Assembly: GCA_964016885.1 (NCBI GenBank)
Contig: OZ024740.1
Coordinates: 3,664,836 to 3,728,835 of the forward strand
DNA: 64,000 nt
Source of the DNA: Eledone cirrhosa
Lineage: Eukaryota; Mollusca; Cephalopoda; Octopoda; Eledonidae
Direction of reading: 5' to 3'
The notes beneath the pieces are model-generated. The model ran no database searches. It was not told the origin of the DNA and saw only the letters and a program-made list of their open reading frames with translations. Shown here piece after piece: positions 34,087-45,321 of this stretch (position 1 is its first letter; the number at the start of each line of letters is the position of its first letter). A program made the translations under genes and the position numbers.

Positions 34087-34309
34087 CACACAGATATGTG
34101 AGTGTGTAGGTTTTGCATGTAAACAGGTCTAACAATAATAAAAGGGAAGTAACAATAAAATTACAACAAAAGTATTCTTCAATAGGGAGGAGATTTTCAA
34201 GGGCTACTGATCAAATATTCTTCAAACCACGATTACCCTGACTGCTAAGGCAAGTCTCTTCTTTCAGTTCTTCTGCTTCAATTTACAGTCATATACATGG
34301 TTATATGCA
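34028..34309. other. (TA)n tract and unassigned sequence
   Basis: (TA)n at 34028-34082, then CA/TG-rich and A/T-rich sequence with no recognised gene up to the next LINE fragment. Confidence 0.6.
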
Positions 34310-34727
34310 GCAACTGCAGAGGATATGCAATGGCTGGAGAAAAATGAAGCAAGTATGCTCTGTTGGATGTGCAATGCCAGTGTACGTGAACGACCAAGCA
34401 TGGACGAGTTGAGAAAGAAACTGGGTATAAGAGGGATAAGTTGTGGTGTGCAGGAGAGAAGGCTGAGATGGTATGGATATGTGATGCACATAGAGGATGA
34501 CCGCTGGGTAAAGAAGTGCTGGGAAATCCCAGTCGAAGGAAGACGCAGTAGAGGTAGACCACAAAAAACATGGACAGAGGTGGTGAGAGCAGACTTCAGA
34601 TTGCTGAAGCTCACAGAGTAGATGACGAAAGACTGTGACAAGTGGAGAGATGCTGTGCTGAATAGGACCCGTCCCACCCTTGCAAGCAGAGAAAAGCAGA
34701 CGTAAAATGATGATGATGATAATGATA
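34310..34727 (+). mobile_element. RTE-like LINE C-terminal fragment (subtype C), inverted
   Basis: The plus strand encodes MQWLEKNEASMLCWMCNA, RRLRWYGYVMHIEDDRWVKK and GRPQKTWTEVVRAD, then a stop at 34619-34621 and further family residues (NRTRPTLASREKQT) up to GACGTAAAATGATGATG. It is the same subtype as the 31-34 kb element but in the opposite orientation, only 280 bp away. Confidence 0.85.
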
Positions 34728-34904
34728 CTCAGGGCACCCCTGTTCACTTGGCCACTTATTTTTTTTTTAACAAAATCTCTGGTAGATAGTCCCCTCCCTG
34801 GTGTATATTTACTCTTTCACTGTTTAACCTGTTCCAGCCATCCAGTTGAGGCCCTATTGGGGGTTATATCTTTCATGGGCATTACTTATATATGTAAATC
34901 ATTA

Positions 34905-35230
34905 TTACAGAGCGGTGGATTGGCAGTATCGGTAGAGGGTCGGACAACATGCTAGGTTGGTGGATTGGCAGTATCGGTAGAGGGTCAGACAACATGCTAG
35001 GGTGGTGGATTGGCAGTATTGGTAGAGGGTCGGACACCATGTTAGGGTGGTGGATTGGCAGTATTGGTAGAGGGTCGGACACCATGTTAGGTGGTGGATT
35101 GGCAGTATCGGTAGAGGGTCGGACACCATGTTAGGTGGTGGATTGGCAGTATCGGTAGAGGGTCGGACACCATGTTAGGTGGTGGATTGGCAGTATCGGT
35201 AGAGGGTCGGACACCATGTTAGGTGGTGGA
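34905..35230 (+). repeat. Tandemly repeated SINE head, about seven units of 43-45 bp
   Basis: The unit GTGGATTGGCAGTATCGGTA GAGGGTCGGACACCATGTTAG (split here for length) is the tRNA-like head of family-2 SINEs. Spacing shrinks from 45 to about 43 bp along the array. The last head (35226 onward) continues into a normal SINE body. Only the A-box half is repeated, not the B box. Confidence 0.88.
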
Positions 35231-35415
35231 TTGGCAGTATCAGTAGAGGGTAGGACAACATGCTTTCCAGCATAGTTACATCCATTTATGGTCTGAGTTC
35301 AAATCCCATTGAGGTTAACTTTGACATTCATCCTTACGGGGTCGATAAAATAAAGTACCAGTAATACACTGGGTAATTGCTGGCCTTGTGCCAAAAGTAG
35401 AAATAATTATTATTC
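35226..35415 (+). mobile_element. tRNA-derived SINE (family 2)
   Basis: Head GTGGATTGGCAGTATCAGTA, B-box-like GAGTTCAAATCCC, body CCTTACGGGGTCGATAAAAT AAAGTACCAGTAATACACTG, and end TTGTGCCAAAAGTAGAAA followed by AATTATTATT. The same family occurs at 40.6-41.1 kb and twice at 45.3-45.8 kb. This type of SINE is typical of cephalopod genomes. Confidence 0.88.
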
Positions 35416-35810
35416 ATCAGCATATATTTTCATACAATAGGTGAAACAGGCCAAATATCAACAGCAGAAACCTCCCTTTAATAACCACTTCAACGCAAAT
35501 AAACATTCTTTATTTTGCTCATTGATCTGTTCTATTTGTCTTGTCACTGAAACTTAAGTTAATGAGAGATTGGCCATGATCGTCTTCTGCCCCTTCAGTG
35601 TGTCCACCATACAACATCATTGATCATAGACATTAGGCTTATAAAACTGCCTGCCCTTTCTAGCTAAAGGAAGGCTGTAGGGTGATCTTTACACGGGGTT
35701 CAGCTGATAGCCTGATCTGACCCACATGTGACAGTACTTGTTCAACATAAACCCACAAGTCAGCAATGCTCAGGCACTAGATGAGTGTGTGCAGGACAGT
35801 TTCATCATAC
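35416..35810. other. Single-copy-looking noncoding sequence
   Basis: Mixed composition, no tandem or dispersed repeat recognised within this window, no long reading frame. It could be intron downstream of the candidate exon that ends at 35811. Confidence 0.4.
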
Positions 35811-36061
35811 CATGTGCATTTGGATATGCTTGGCTGACTGCACTTCCATACTTGTAGAGTTTATTTCAAACTGACAATGTTCCTCTGTAGCACTGCAAGC
35901 CAGGGATTTCTGGAAGTTATCAAATAGTGCTGGGCTGAAAGTTCTTTGGAAGAGATCAGCTAACTGATCCTCTTCAAAGCCCAGGGTCGCCACAAAAACA
36001 TTGTCACTATTCCCCACCACTAATCCTCTATAGAATGCTGAAGTGGATTTTCCACCAACTA
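35811..36061 (-). CDS. Candidate internal exon of an unidentified host gene
   Basis: The minus strand has a plausible acceptor (GTTTGTATACAG before 36061, preceded by a TG-rich tract) and donor (ATG|GTATGA at 35810). The 251-bp exon would start with two bases of a split codon and end in phase 0; the other two frames contain stops. The peptide is non-repetitive and of balanced composition: GGKSTSAFYRGLVVGNSDN, then LGFEEDQLADLFQRTFSPAL, then CSATEEHCQFEINSTSM. The C-x6-C spacing near the end, with Phe and Thr/Ser-Met after it, faintly recalls the tail of von Willebrand D-type modules, but I do not recognise the protein and would not assign a function. No repeat family in the window matches it. 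It could also be an old retrotransposed fragment. Confidence 0.38.
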
Positions 36062-36283
36062 CTGTATACAAACACACACACACACACACCATCACACACA
36101 CACATATATATATATATATTCAATTTTGATGAAGGACTAACATCAAAAATGTTAAGACACTTTTCCTACTATATCAAGCATGAAACTAATAATATATTTC
36201 TTCTTTGTACTGTGTTGTGTGCTCTGTTATTTCTGTTTGCCTTTTGCACACACACACACACAGACATACACACCATGTTCACC

Positions 36284-37592
36284 AAGGCCCCCTCCTATTT
36301 ATTATTGTCCTACAGGCTATTACAGAAGAGTTTAGGACTGGCTGCCTATGGGAACTGCTATATGCAGATGATCTAACTCTCATAGCTGAATCTATGGCTG
36401 AACTAGAGAAGAAATTCCAAACATGGAAACATGGCCTAGAATCAAAAGGCCTTAAAGTTAACTTGTCTAAGACTAGTTCTAGTATGTAGAAAGGAAAATA
36501 GGGCTCAAGTACCCTCTGGGAAATGGCCATGCCTAGTGTGTAGGAAAGGAGTAGGTAGAAATTCCATTCTATGTCCCAAATGCAAACTATAGGTTCATAA
36601 AAGATGTAGTGGGATTACAGGCAAGCTATCAAAGAATGTAGGTTTTATATGTGGTCGATGCTCAGGTGCAATAAGTAGCAAGTGCCCACAGAATACTAGC
36701 TCCTTCAACTGCCCAGATGGTTCTATAGAAATAGTGAACTCTTTCCGTTACCTGGGTGACAAAATCAGCAGTGGTCGAGGGTGTTCTGAAAGTACAGTAG
36801 CTAGAGTCAGAACGGAATGGAAATAGTTCAGAGAGCTTACACCACTGTTGGCCACAAAATGTTTCTCTCTAAAAATGAAAGGCAGATTGTATGATGCCTG
36901 TATATGAACAGCAATGTTACATGGGAGACATGGGCATTGTGTGCAGAGGATCTACGCAGATTGGAAAGAAATTAATCTTGCATGCTCCGCTGGATGTGTA
37001 ATAGTAATATACGTGAACAGCAAAACATAAATGAACTAAGTGATAAATTAGGAATAAGAGGGATCAGATGCTGTTTACTGGAGAAGAGATTACATTGGTA
37101 TGGGCATGTGATGTGAATTAAGGACAGCTGTATAAAAAAGTGCAGGGCGATCAAAATTGATGGAAGATATGGAGTAGGTAGACCCAGAAGACCTGGGACA
37201 AGGTAATAAAAGCTGACCTTGCACACTTACACCTCTCTTAGACAATGTCACTGGACTGAGATCTTTGGCGCTACGCAGTAATACAGAGGCCCTGCCTTCC
37301 CTTGCATACAGACTTAAATCTACACTTAGTAGGAACCTTTTAATCCAATATATACCCCACACCACCTACACCACCCTCCCACATCCACCCACATCACCCT
37401 TTCTCTGTAAAGTGCTCATGTAGAAGACAGTAAAAAGCACCCAGCACACACTGTAAATGCAAAGAAGGGCATCGACTTGTAGAAAACCAGACAGAAACAG
37501 TCACCTGACGCAACTTGTCTCAAGTGGGACAAACCCATCTAACCCATGCTATCATGGAAGATAAACGTTAAACGATGATGATGATGATGTAT
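36284..37592 (+). mobile_element. RTE-like LINE, 5'-truncated and decayed (subtype B-like)
   Basis: Plus strand: LLFIIVLQAITEEFRTGC, then the YADD box (36360-36372) and ESMAELEKKFQTWKHG; a stop near 36487; the PHD-like finger with a stop in place of tryptophan (CPKCKL*VHKRC); YLGDKISSGRGCSES; stops in the C-terminal domain; then a 3' UTR ending AAACGTTAAACGATGATGAT. Several frameshifts. The 5' junction is at a (CA)n tract. Confidence 0.85.
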
Positions 37593-37679
37593 ACATACAC
37601 ACACACACACAAATATATATATATAATAAACAAATAACCAAGGTTTAATACATTATTTAATGGTTTTGATAAATGCCAA

Positions 37680-37810
37680 CCAGTGGGAAACAGACTGTCA
37701 ATCACTCTCCCTTTGTTTTTGCCGAAAATAAGTAAGTGATATAGTCACTACTTTAAAACTCATAGTGAATGGGCTTCTAAATGTTTTCAGTTAAACATAC
37801 AGTATATTGC
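37680..37810. repeat. Copy of the 58.4-59.0 kb inverted-repeat family
   Basis: The segment GAAAATAAGTAAGTGATATA GTCACTACTTTAAAA (split) followed by TTAAACATACAGTATATTGC matches one arm at 58830-58966 and, in reverse, 58421-58520. It appears as a single arm here, ending in (TA)n at 37815. The 37815-38040 stretch that follows is A/T-rich with no recognised gene. Confidence 0.65.
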
Positions 37811-38039
37811 CAAATATATATATATATAAATATATAGATATCGTTTTTTTACAAAAAACAATAAAAAATATAGAAACAATTTAGAGAAGTTAAAAACAGT
37901 TCAAAATAGAGTAATTTATTATAATAATCAGTACAAAAGGCTGTTTCATACTTCTTTGAACGAATTTTCCCAAAAAAGCATGCATACAAAATCCTGTTGT
38001 ACTAAAAATAATAATTACACATGAAGCAAATTATTCCTT

Positions 38040-38400
38040 AAAATAGACACCAAACACGTTTTTACATTAAATGTTGATTTACGAACGTTTCATCCCCTCA
38101 TTGAATTTTCCAAAACCAGTTATTTAAAATTAAAGAAACTTATTATAACCTCACTAAAATACTCGACACCCAGCAGCCAAAGAAAATGTTTACATTTTAA
38201 AAAGTCGAAAAAGATGCCATAATGTATAGAAAATCTGTGTTGTCCAACTACAGACATATAACGTCAAACCACTCTAACACATTACTATATGTTGTCTAAC
38301 TACAGAGGTATCAGACCACTCTAGTACATTACTATATGTTATCTAACTACAAACACACAACGTGAAACCACTCTAGCACATTACTATAAAAACTTATTTT
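38040..38400 (-). repeat. 47-bp-repeat element, short copy (about three units)
   Basis: The unique flank 38051-38225 (ATTAAATGTTGATTTACGAA, ACTCGACACCCAGCAGCCAA) and the repeat units (CATTACTATATGTTGTCTAA) are the reverse complement of 48240-48430 and 47228-48240. This copy has only about three units, against about 21 in the other. Confidence 0.88.
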
Positions 38401-38660
38401 AAAAAATTAATAGATGATAAATATAAAAGAGAAATATAAACTTGATAAAAAATATTATAAAAGATAAGGAAAAATAAAGACACACATATATACACACACA
38501 CATACATATACACATGTATATATAGATATACACCCACATACAGATACATACATAACCACATACAAATACATATGCACATACACACATATGCATATATATA
38601 TATGCACACACACATATATACATAAACATATATATATATATATAGACAGACAAATACATA
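38401..38660. repeat. (TACA)n / (TA)n-rich low-complexity tract
   Basis: ACATAC-type repeats. Short tyrosine-, isoleucine- and cysteine-rich frames on the minus strand are artefacts. Confidence 0.8.
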
Positions 38661-38666
38661 AATATA

Positions 38667-38848
38667 TGGTGGCACATGGCTTAAAGGTTAGAGCATTGGC
38701 CTTCCAATCGAAAGGTCGTGAGTTCAATTCTCAGACCTGGTGATGTGTTGTTTCCTTGAGCAAGACACTTTATTTCACATTGCTCAAGTTTACTCAGCTG
38801 TAGAAATGAGATGATAGGACTGGGGTTCCTATCATTCCACTGCAAGTG
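38667..38848 (+). mobile_element. tRNA-derived SINE (family 1), 5' part
   Basis: Head GGCACATGGCTTAAAGGTTA, B-box-like GAGTTCAATTCTC, body CCTTGAGCAAGACACTTTAT and CTCAGCTGTAGAAATGAG. At about 38848 it passes into LINE 3' UTR sequence of opposite orientation (GGGTGCTTTTTTGCCGTGGC), so it is a chimera or an insertion. Confidence 0.8.
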
Positions 38849-40040
38849 GGCTGGGTGCTTTTTTGCCGTGGCACCTCCACAACCACTTTGAAGTGGGAGG
38901 GTGTGGGGCATATTGTCTATAAGCTTCAGCTATGGCTTGTTCCTGTGGGAAGTTGTGTCTTCTGTATTACTGCGTGACGCCAGAGGTCATGGTCCTGTGT
39001 CATCGTCTTTGAGAGGTGCATTTGGGCAAGGTCCACTTTTATCACCTCATCTCAGGTCTTCTTGGGTCTCCCCACTCCATGGCTTCCATTGACTTCTAGT
39101 GCTCTGCACATTTTTATGCAGCTGTCATCCTTCCTATGCATCACATGTCCATACCAATGCAACCACCTCTCCTGCACACAGCATTTGATTCTTCTTATGC
39201 TCCAGTCTCTCTCTCAGTTCGTTTATACTTTGCCGTTCACATATATTACTATTACACATCCCTCGGGGCATGCAGGCTTCGTTTCTTTCTAATCTAGGCA
39301 AATTTTCCACTCACAAATCTTCCACGCGCAGGTCTCACTATGATGTAACACGCATCATACTGTCTACCTTTCATTTTGAAGGAAAAGCCTTTTGCAGCTA
39401 GCAATTGTAGTAGCTCCCTGAACTTCTTTTATCCCGTTCTTACCCTGTTCTATCCCGTTCTTACTCTGCTGCTAATTTGGTCACCTAGGTAGCAGAAGCT
39501 GTCTACTGTTTATACAGAGCCCTCCCACAGTTTGGTGGTGCTTGTTTCCTGTGGCCATTTACTGCTTGCTGTCCCAGTGCAGCTGCTACATGTGAAGACT
39601 ACATTCCTAACTAAGTTTCCTAAGATCCCACTACATCTCTTGTGTACCCATAGTTTGGATTTGGGGCAGAGGATGGAGTTCCTACCTACACCTTTCATAC
39701 ATACTGAGCAAGGTCATTTCCCTGAGAGGTACTGGGTTCTGTTTTCTCGTCTACTTACAGAAGTTCCCATGGGCATCCAGACTGAAACTCCTCTGTTATT
39801 GCCTGCAATACTATAATGAACAGGAGAGAGCTAAGAACAGAGCCCTGGTAGACACTGACCTGTATGCTAAATTCCTCGCTATAGTCATTGTTAACCCTAA
39901 CTTTGCTGACTGCTCCCCTATACATGGCTTGTACAGCTTTCACAAGCCATTCATCTAAACCTAGTTTTCTAAGAGCCCACCAGATTATAGCACGGGGCAC
40001 TGTCAAAAGCTTTTTCCAGATCAACAAATGCCAGGTCGAG
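38846..40040 (-). mobile_element. RTE-like LINE, 5'-truncated and decayed (subtype A)
   Basis: Minus strand: RT end AFVD-like to KKLLTVPRAIIWWALRKLG (about 40040-39950), QGSVLSSLLFIIVLQAI (39840-39785), then a deletion of the YADD region; the finger with LWVHKRCSGILG (39698-39510); a decayed C-terminal domain (39360-39060); subtype-A 3' UTR at the left end, lacking the final (GATGAT)n because the SINE fragment joins there. Confidence 0.75.
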
Positions 40041-40599
40041 TGGCTTACATATACACAAGTATATACATATACACTCACATATATAAATACACATATTTAT
40101 ACACATACATACAAATACGCAACACATGTACTAATACATATATGCACATAGCAATAGGTAATTTTCCGAAAGTTAAAAGTCTGCTGCTCCCATCCCTTAA
40201 TCCTGTTCCAGTCAACAATACTATGGGGTGTGCAAAATTTCAGCTCAATCGGACAACTGTTAGGTGACCCTCAAGCGCCTTGAAGTTGGAACATAGTATA
40301 TGGAACGATTAATTCTGTTCAAAACCGGTATACTGTTGCCTATCTCGACCATTTTCTTTTTTCTTCTTAGAGAAATTTATGTGGACACATCCAGGCAACC
40401 CCAGCAAATGTTTAAAAACGTTCTGAATCAAATTTACCAATAGTTAATTTGAAAAATTCCTGAAATAACATGAAAAACTTGAGAAATATTGGGTTTTCTT
40501 AATAAGGCACACAACTTCTATAATAGAAACACATTTTTATTTACAACAATAATTTCTATAGAATCAAAAACAGAATGTGAACACTGATCACTGAATATT
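40041..40599. other. Low-complexity and unassigned sequence
   Basis: (ATACAC)n to 40150, then A/T-rich sequence. The string AATAGGTAATTTTCCGAAAG TTAAAA (split) at 40152 resembles 44187-44215, hinting at another dispersed repeat. No gene recognised. Confidence 0.4.
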
Positions 40600-41065
40600 G
40601 AACATTATTTATCGATAGAGGGTCGGATGTCATGCTTTGACGCATAGAATTACAGCCCTTTCCATTCTGAGTTCAAATCCCGCCGAGGTCAACTTTGCCT
40701 TTCCTCCTTACAGGGTCGATAAAATAAAGTACCAGTAATACACTGGGGTAATTGCTGGCCTTGTGCCAAAAGTAGAAACAATTATTTTTGAACTTTGCCT
40801 TTCATCCTTACGGGGTCGATAAAATGAAGTACCAGTAATACACTGGGGTAATTGCTGGCCTTGTGCCAAAAGTAGAAACAATTATTTTTGCATAAGGGCA
40901 GTGGATTGGCAGAATTGGTAGAGCATCAGACACCCTGCTTCGCAGCATAGAGTTACGTCTCTTTATGTTCTGAGTTCAAATCCCGCTGAGGTTACTTTTG
41001 CCTTTCATCCTTATGGGGTTGATAAAATAAAGTACCAGTAATGCAATGGGATAATTATTTTTGCA
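40600..41065 (+). mobile_element. Cluster of three family-2 SINE copies
   Basis: Copy 1 (about 40612-40785) lacks much of its head. Copy 2 (about 40790-40890) has only the 3' body. Copy 3 (40897-41065) is nearly complete, with head GTGGATTGGCAGAATTGGTA and B-box GAGTTCAAATCCC. Each contains GGGTCGATAAAATAAAGTAC or a one-base variant and ends near AACAATTATTTTTG. Copies 1 and 2 look like a tandem duplication. Confidence 0.85.
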
Positions 41066-41420
41066 TAAGAGAGGATTTAGTGGCAGTTGGGTATGTTTTA
41101 TGGTTTTCGGCAACAATCTGTAAAAGAAATTTGTTCTTAGTTTCATCTTTTGTGAGAATGTTACTGTAATCCTCAGTTTCACACCTCTTTCTACAAAATA
41201 ACAACTGTCTTCTCAAGTTTTTCAAGTCCACTTTTGTAACCAGGATCATCCTTCCATGTCGGGGGCCTTTGTCGAGGATATCGGTGCTGATAGAAAATCT
41301 TGTGAAGAAAGTTTTTGTATTAGGAGTTGCAAAAGACGAAAACTCGATGTTTGTGAAGGAAGAAAAGTCATTTTGGTGTAGAATCTACCTCTTCAGTTGA
41401 TTTTTTCACCTTGGTCTGCT
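41055..41420 (-). pseudogene. Possible decayed coding fragment, unidentified
   Basis: The minus strand has protein-like pieces in more than one frame: RYPRQRPPTWKDDPGYKSG LEKLEKTVVIL (split) in one, and ETEDYSNILTKDETKNKF in another, with stops between. This could be a frameshifted host-gene fragment or transposon remnant. I do not recognise it, and no splice sites are convincing. Confidence 0.25.
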
Positions 41421-42710
41421 TCCAGCATAACTTGAGCAATATTTGCCTTAACCTCTCCTTGCTCTCCTTTTCTCGTTGCTTGCCTTTTCCCATTGTTCTC
41501 ATTGCTCTCCTTTTCTCATTTCTCTCCTTGCCCTCCTTTTCTCCTTCCCCTCCTTGCTCTCCTTTTCCCATTGTTCTCCTTCCTCTCCTTTTCTCCTTGC
41601 TCTCCTTTTCTCATTGCTCTCTTTCCACTCCTAGCTCTCTGTGCTCTCCTTTTATCTCTGTGCTCTTCTTTTATCCGTGTTCTCCTTGCTCTCCTTTTCC
41701 CATTGCTCTCCTTGCTCTCCTTTTCTCATTACTCTCCTTGCTCTCCTTGCTCTCCCTTTCTCATTGCTCTCCTTGTTCTCATTTTCTCATTGCTCTCCTT
41801 GCTCTCCTTTTCTCATTACTCTCCTTGCTTTCCTTTTCTCACTACTCTCCTTGCTCTCCTTTTCTCATTACTCTCTTTGCTCTCATTTTCTCATTGCTCT
41901 CCTTGCATTCCTTTTCTCACTACTCTCCTTGCTTTCCTTTTCTCATTGCTCTCCTTGCTCTTCTTTTCTCATTAGTCTCCTTGCTCTCCTTTTCTCACTA
42001 CTCTCCTTGCTTTCCTTTTCTCACTACTCTCCTTGCTTTCCTTTTCTCATTGCTCTCCTTGCTCTTCTTTTCTCATTAGTCTCCTTGCATTCCTTTTCTC
42101 ACTACTCTCCTTGCTTTCCTTTTCTCATTGCTCTTCTTGCTCTTGTTTTCTCACTACTCTCCTTGCTCTCATTTTCTCATTACTCTCCTTGCTCTCCTTT
42201 TCTCATTACTCTCCTTGCTCTCCTTGCTCTCCCTTTCTCATTGCTCTCCTTGTTCTCCTTTTCTCATTGCTCTCCTTGCTCTCCTTTTCCCATTGCTCTC
42301 CTTTTCGCATTGCTCTCCTTGCTCTCCTTTTCCCATTGCTCTCCTTTTCGCATTGCTCTCCTTGCTCTCCTTTTCTCATTACTCTCTTGCTCTCCTTTTC
42401 TCATTACTCTCCTTGCTCTCCTTGCTCTCCCTTTCTCATTGCTCTCCTTGTTCTCCTTTTCTCATTGCTCTCGCTCTCTTTTTCCCATTGCTCTCCTTTT
42501 CGCATTGCTCTCCTTGCTCTCCTTTTCTCATTACTCTCCTTGCTCTCCTTTTCGCATTGCTCTCCTTGCTCTCCTTTTCCCATTGCCCTCCTTGCTCCCC
42601 TTTTATCTCTGTGTTCTTCTTTTGTCTGTGTTCTCCTTGCTCTCCTTTTCGCATTGCTCTCCTTACTCCCCTTTTCTCCCCTTTCTCCTTGTGTCTATGT
42701 ACTTGTTTAT
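41420..42710. repeat. Pyrimidine-rich minisatellite
   Basis: About 1.3 kb built from CTCTCCTTGCTCTCCTTTTCTCATTG-like blocks (basic modules CTCTCCTTG and CTCTCCTTTTCTCATT), so the plus strand is almost all C and T. Frames such as LLSLLSFSHCSPC (plus) and KGEQGEQ (minus) are consequences of the unit. Block order repeats in several places, e.g. the CATTGCTCTCCTTTTCGCAT type appears only after 42290. Confidence 0.93.
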
Positions 42711-42891
42711 ATACAAACACAATGAGAAAAGGGGAGAAAGGAAAAATATGAAAGTAAGGCGAATATATATATATACAATTTAATATCTTTGAATATTTAA
42801 TCTAGTAAACTCTTGAGTGCTCTAAATCAGTTATAAACATTTATATTTGTCTTCCAACAAATTAAATACCACTTCTACTTATATATATATA

Positions 42892-43127
42892 TATTATTAT
42901 TATGTAATAAACAACATAAGGCAATTATTCCATTTACCAGTGGTTTCTTAAAAGCAAAAGGTTTTGCTTTCAATCCTCAGAATGAAAAATCCTGGTTTGT
43001 TTATTGAATATTCAATAAACAAACCAGGATTTTTCATTCTGAGGATTGAAAGCAAAACCTTTTGCTTTTAAGAAACCACTGGTAAATGGAATAATTGCCT
43101 TATGTTGTTTATTACATAATAATAATA
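42892..43127. repeat. Perfect 236-bp palindrome
   Basis: The two 118-bp halves, 42892-43009 and 43010-43127, are exact reverse complements with no spacer; the centre is GAATATTC at 43006-43013. The outer ends are (ATT)n next to (TA)n. No coding content. A loop-free perfect palindrome is usually unstable in cloning and in cells, so it is either very young or an assembly/amplification product. Confidence 0.92.
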
Positions 43128-43217
43128 ATTAAGCTCTGTTGCTTACATAGAGCACTCTTTTTTCCTGGACTTTTCCGATGGAATTACTTCATTTATATAT
43201 ATATATATATATATATA

Positions 43218-44000
43218 TCATCATCAGCGTTTAACGTCCGTGTTCCACGCTTGCATGGGTTTGGACGGGGGTAGTCCCACTTGAGGCAAGAGTGATTGTC
43301 TTGCTCGCATAGGACTGTCTGGCAGGTTTTCTACAGTTGGATGCCCTTCCTAACACCAACCACATTTACAGTGTGGGTCTGGGAGGTTTTTACCGTGTTG
43401 CCTACACGGCCACATTACAGCGTGGACTGTGTGTTTTTTTGTCGTGACACCTACACGATCTCATTTGTTTCGGCCTCGATGGCGCGGCACCAACATAACT
43501 TTACATAGAACGGGGTGGTGTGGATCGGGTGGGGGTGGTGGGACGGGGTGTATTTGTTAGAGATGCCTACTGGCTGGAGTAGGTTTTACTATATATTTAG
43601 GTAAGGCGGGTCTTCTCTGTTACTGAGTACCGCCAAAGGTCTCGGTCCAGTGACATTGTCTTGGAGAGGTGTAAGTGTGTGATGTCGGAGTTTATCAGCT
43701 CGTCCCAGGTTTTTCTAGGTCTGCCTATTCCGTGACTACCGTCTATCTTTATTGCCCTGCACTTTGTTATACAGCTATCGACTTTCATGCGCATCACGTG
43801 TCCATACCAACGTAGCCTTCTCTCGAGTAAACAACATCTGATCCCTCTTATCTCTAATTTATTCCTTAGTTCGTTTATGCTTTGCCGTTCACGTATATTA
43901 CTGTTACACATCCAGCGGAGCATGCAAGCTTCGTTCCTCTCTAGTCTGCGTATATCCTCTGCACACAATGCCCAGGTCTCACTGCCATGCAGCATTGCTG
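43218..44000 (-). mobile_element. RTE-like LINE, 5'-truncated (subtype B)
   Basis: The open frame 43995-43597 (minus) encodes MLHGSETWALCAEDIRRL, RRLRWYGHVMRM and GRPRKTWDELIN, ending VTEKTRLT; the 3' UTR runs to 43218 with subtype-B end AACGCTGATGATGA. Nearly identical to 2022-2820. The 5' end breaks at 44000 into (TA)n. Confidence 0.9.
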
Positions 44001-44779
44001 TATATATATATATACTAAAATTTCTTTAGTCAAAAAATACGGTGAAAGCTATTCTATTTTCTAATTTCAAACCTGCTCACTGTTTCAAAACATACTTACA
44101 TATATATATATTACTCAATACCGAGTACTCATTTCTCTCAGCTGTCAACCACATACAGATATATGTATATTAGGGTGGCCTTTAGCAATAGGCAATTTTC
44201 AGAAAGTTAAAATAGCAAAAGTTAAAACAGCCAAAAATAGGTGTTTGCCCTATACCTGCGCTGTGTCCCCATCTTTGGAAGTTGCCTTCCCCATTATATT
44301 TATTGTCACTTATCCTTCTAATACCAAGAATAAGTCTGAACAAGTTTTTAATTTAAGAGAAAATTATATAAAAGATAAAAAGTTTTTATCTGAAAAAATG
44401 ACCTTCCGGGCAAAACTTCAAACTTTCACAGTTGATGAAGGTCACCTTGCAGTTGTCCGCTTTGCATAGATTGGATTTTTGTTAATTGAAACAAGAAAGC
44501 GGGGTGGGAGCTAAATATTTAGAAAGTTGAAAAATAAGGGCAACTCTAATGCACATACATATATATACACCAAAATACATATATACACACTCATACCTGT
44601 ATTCATAGATACAAACATACATAAACAATAGAATGCACATTCAGATATACACATATGTAAAAATAAATACATAATCACACCCACACACCAATACACACAT
44701 ATATATACACATACATAAATACATATAAAAAAATTATACATAACAAATTATAAAAATATTAATCTATTTCCTCATAAAA
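44001..44779. other. Unassigned sequence with low-complexity tracts
   Basis: A segment at 44187-44530 (GCAATAGGCAATTTTCAGAA AGTTAAAA, split) resembles part of 40150-40200. A 74-residue plus frame at 44245-44469 (KKFLSEKMTFRAKLQTFTV) is not recognised and probably belongs to a dispersed repeat. 44550-44730 is (ATACAC)n-like. Confidence 0.35.
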
Positions 44780-45321
44780 TCAAATCTAGAAATATACCTG
44801 AATAAAAAGACAACAACCCCCTCCTAAATAAAGCACAATTCTAGTCCTGTTCCTTAATTTTATAGTAAAAGGAGTAATGTGTTTTATGTTGACAAAAAGG
44901 AATTATCTCATTTTTAGTATTTAATAAGATTAAGTTGCAGGTTAAAATTTCAAACGCCTCGATTAAACAAAGATTACATTTGGATCTATTTCCCCCATAT
45001 AGCCTTGTGGTATTAATTAGAGACCATTTAATATTATAATTAACCTTATCTTCCTTAAGGGACCATATTAATTTTACCAGAGAAGTTGTATTTTTCAGCT
45101 TGTTATTTTTAAAAGAATGGGTATGAGCATAAAATCCAGTTTAGAATTTATTAGCAGTAGCACCTATATAATTGTCATTAGTAGAAACGTCACATCTATG
45201 AATATCATTAGTTTTAAGACATCTACCTCCCAATGGGCAATTGTTAAGAATTCTATAATTACAATTAATCACTAAAAGTTGACTATTGTTATTGAGAATA
45301 CCTGTATTATGGTATAGCAAG

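Noticed and set aside
41411..42783. Leu/Ser/Phe-rich plus frames up to 380 codons
   Set aside because: Low-complexity translation of the pyrimidine-rich minisatellite, present in all three frames.
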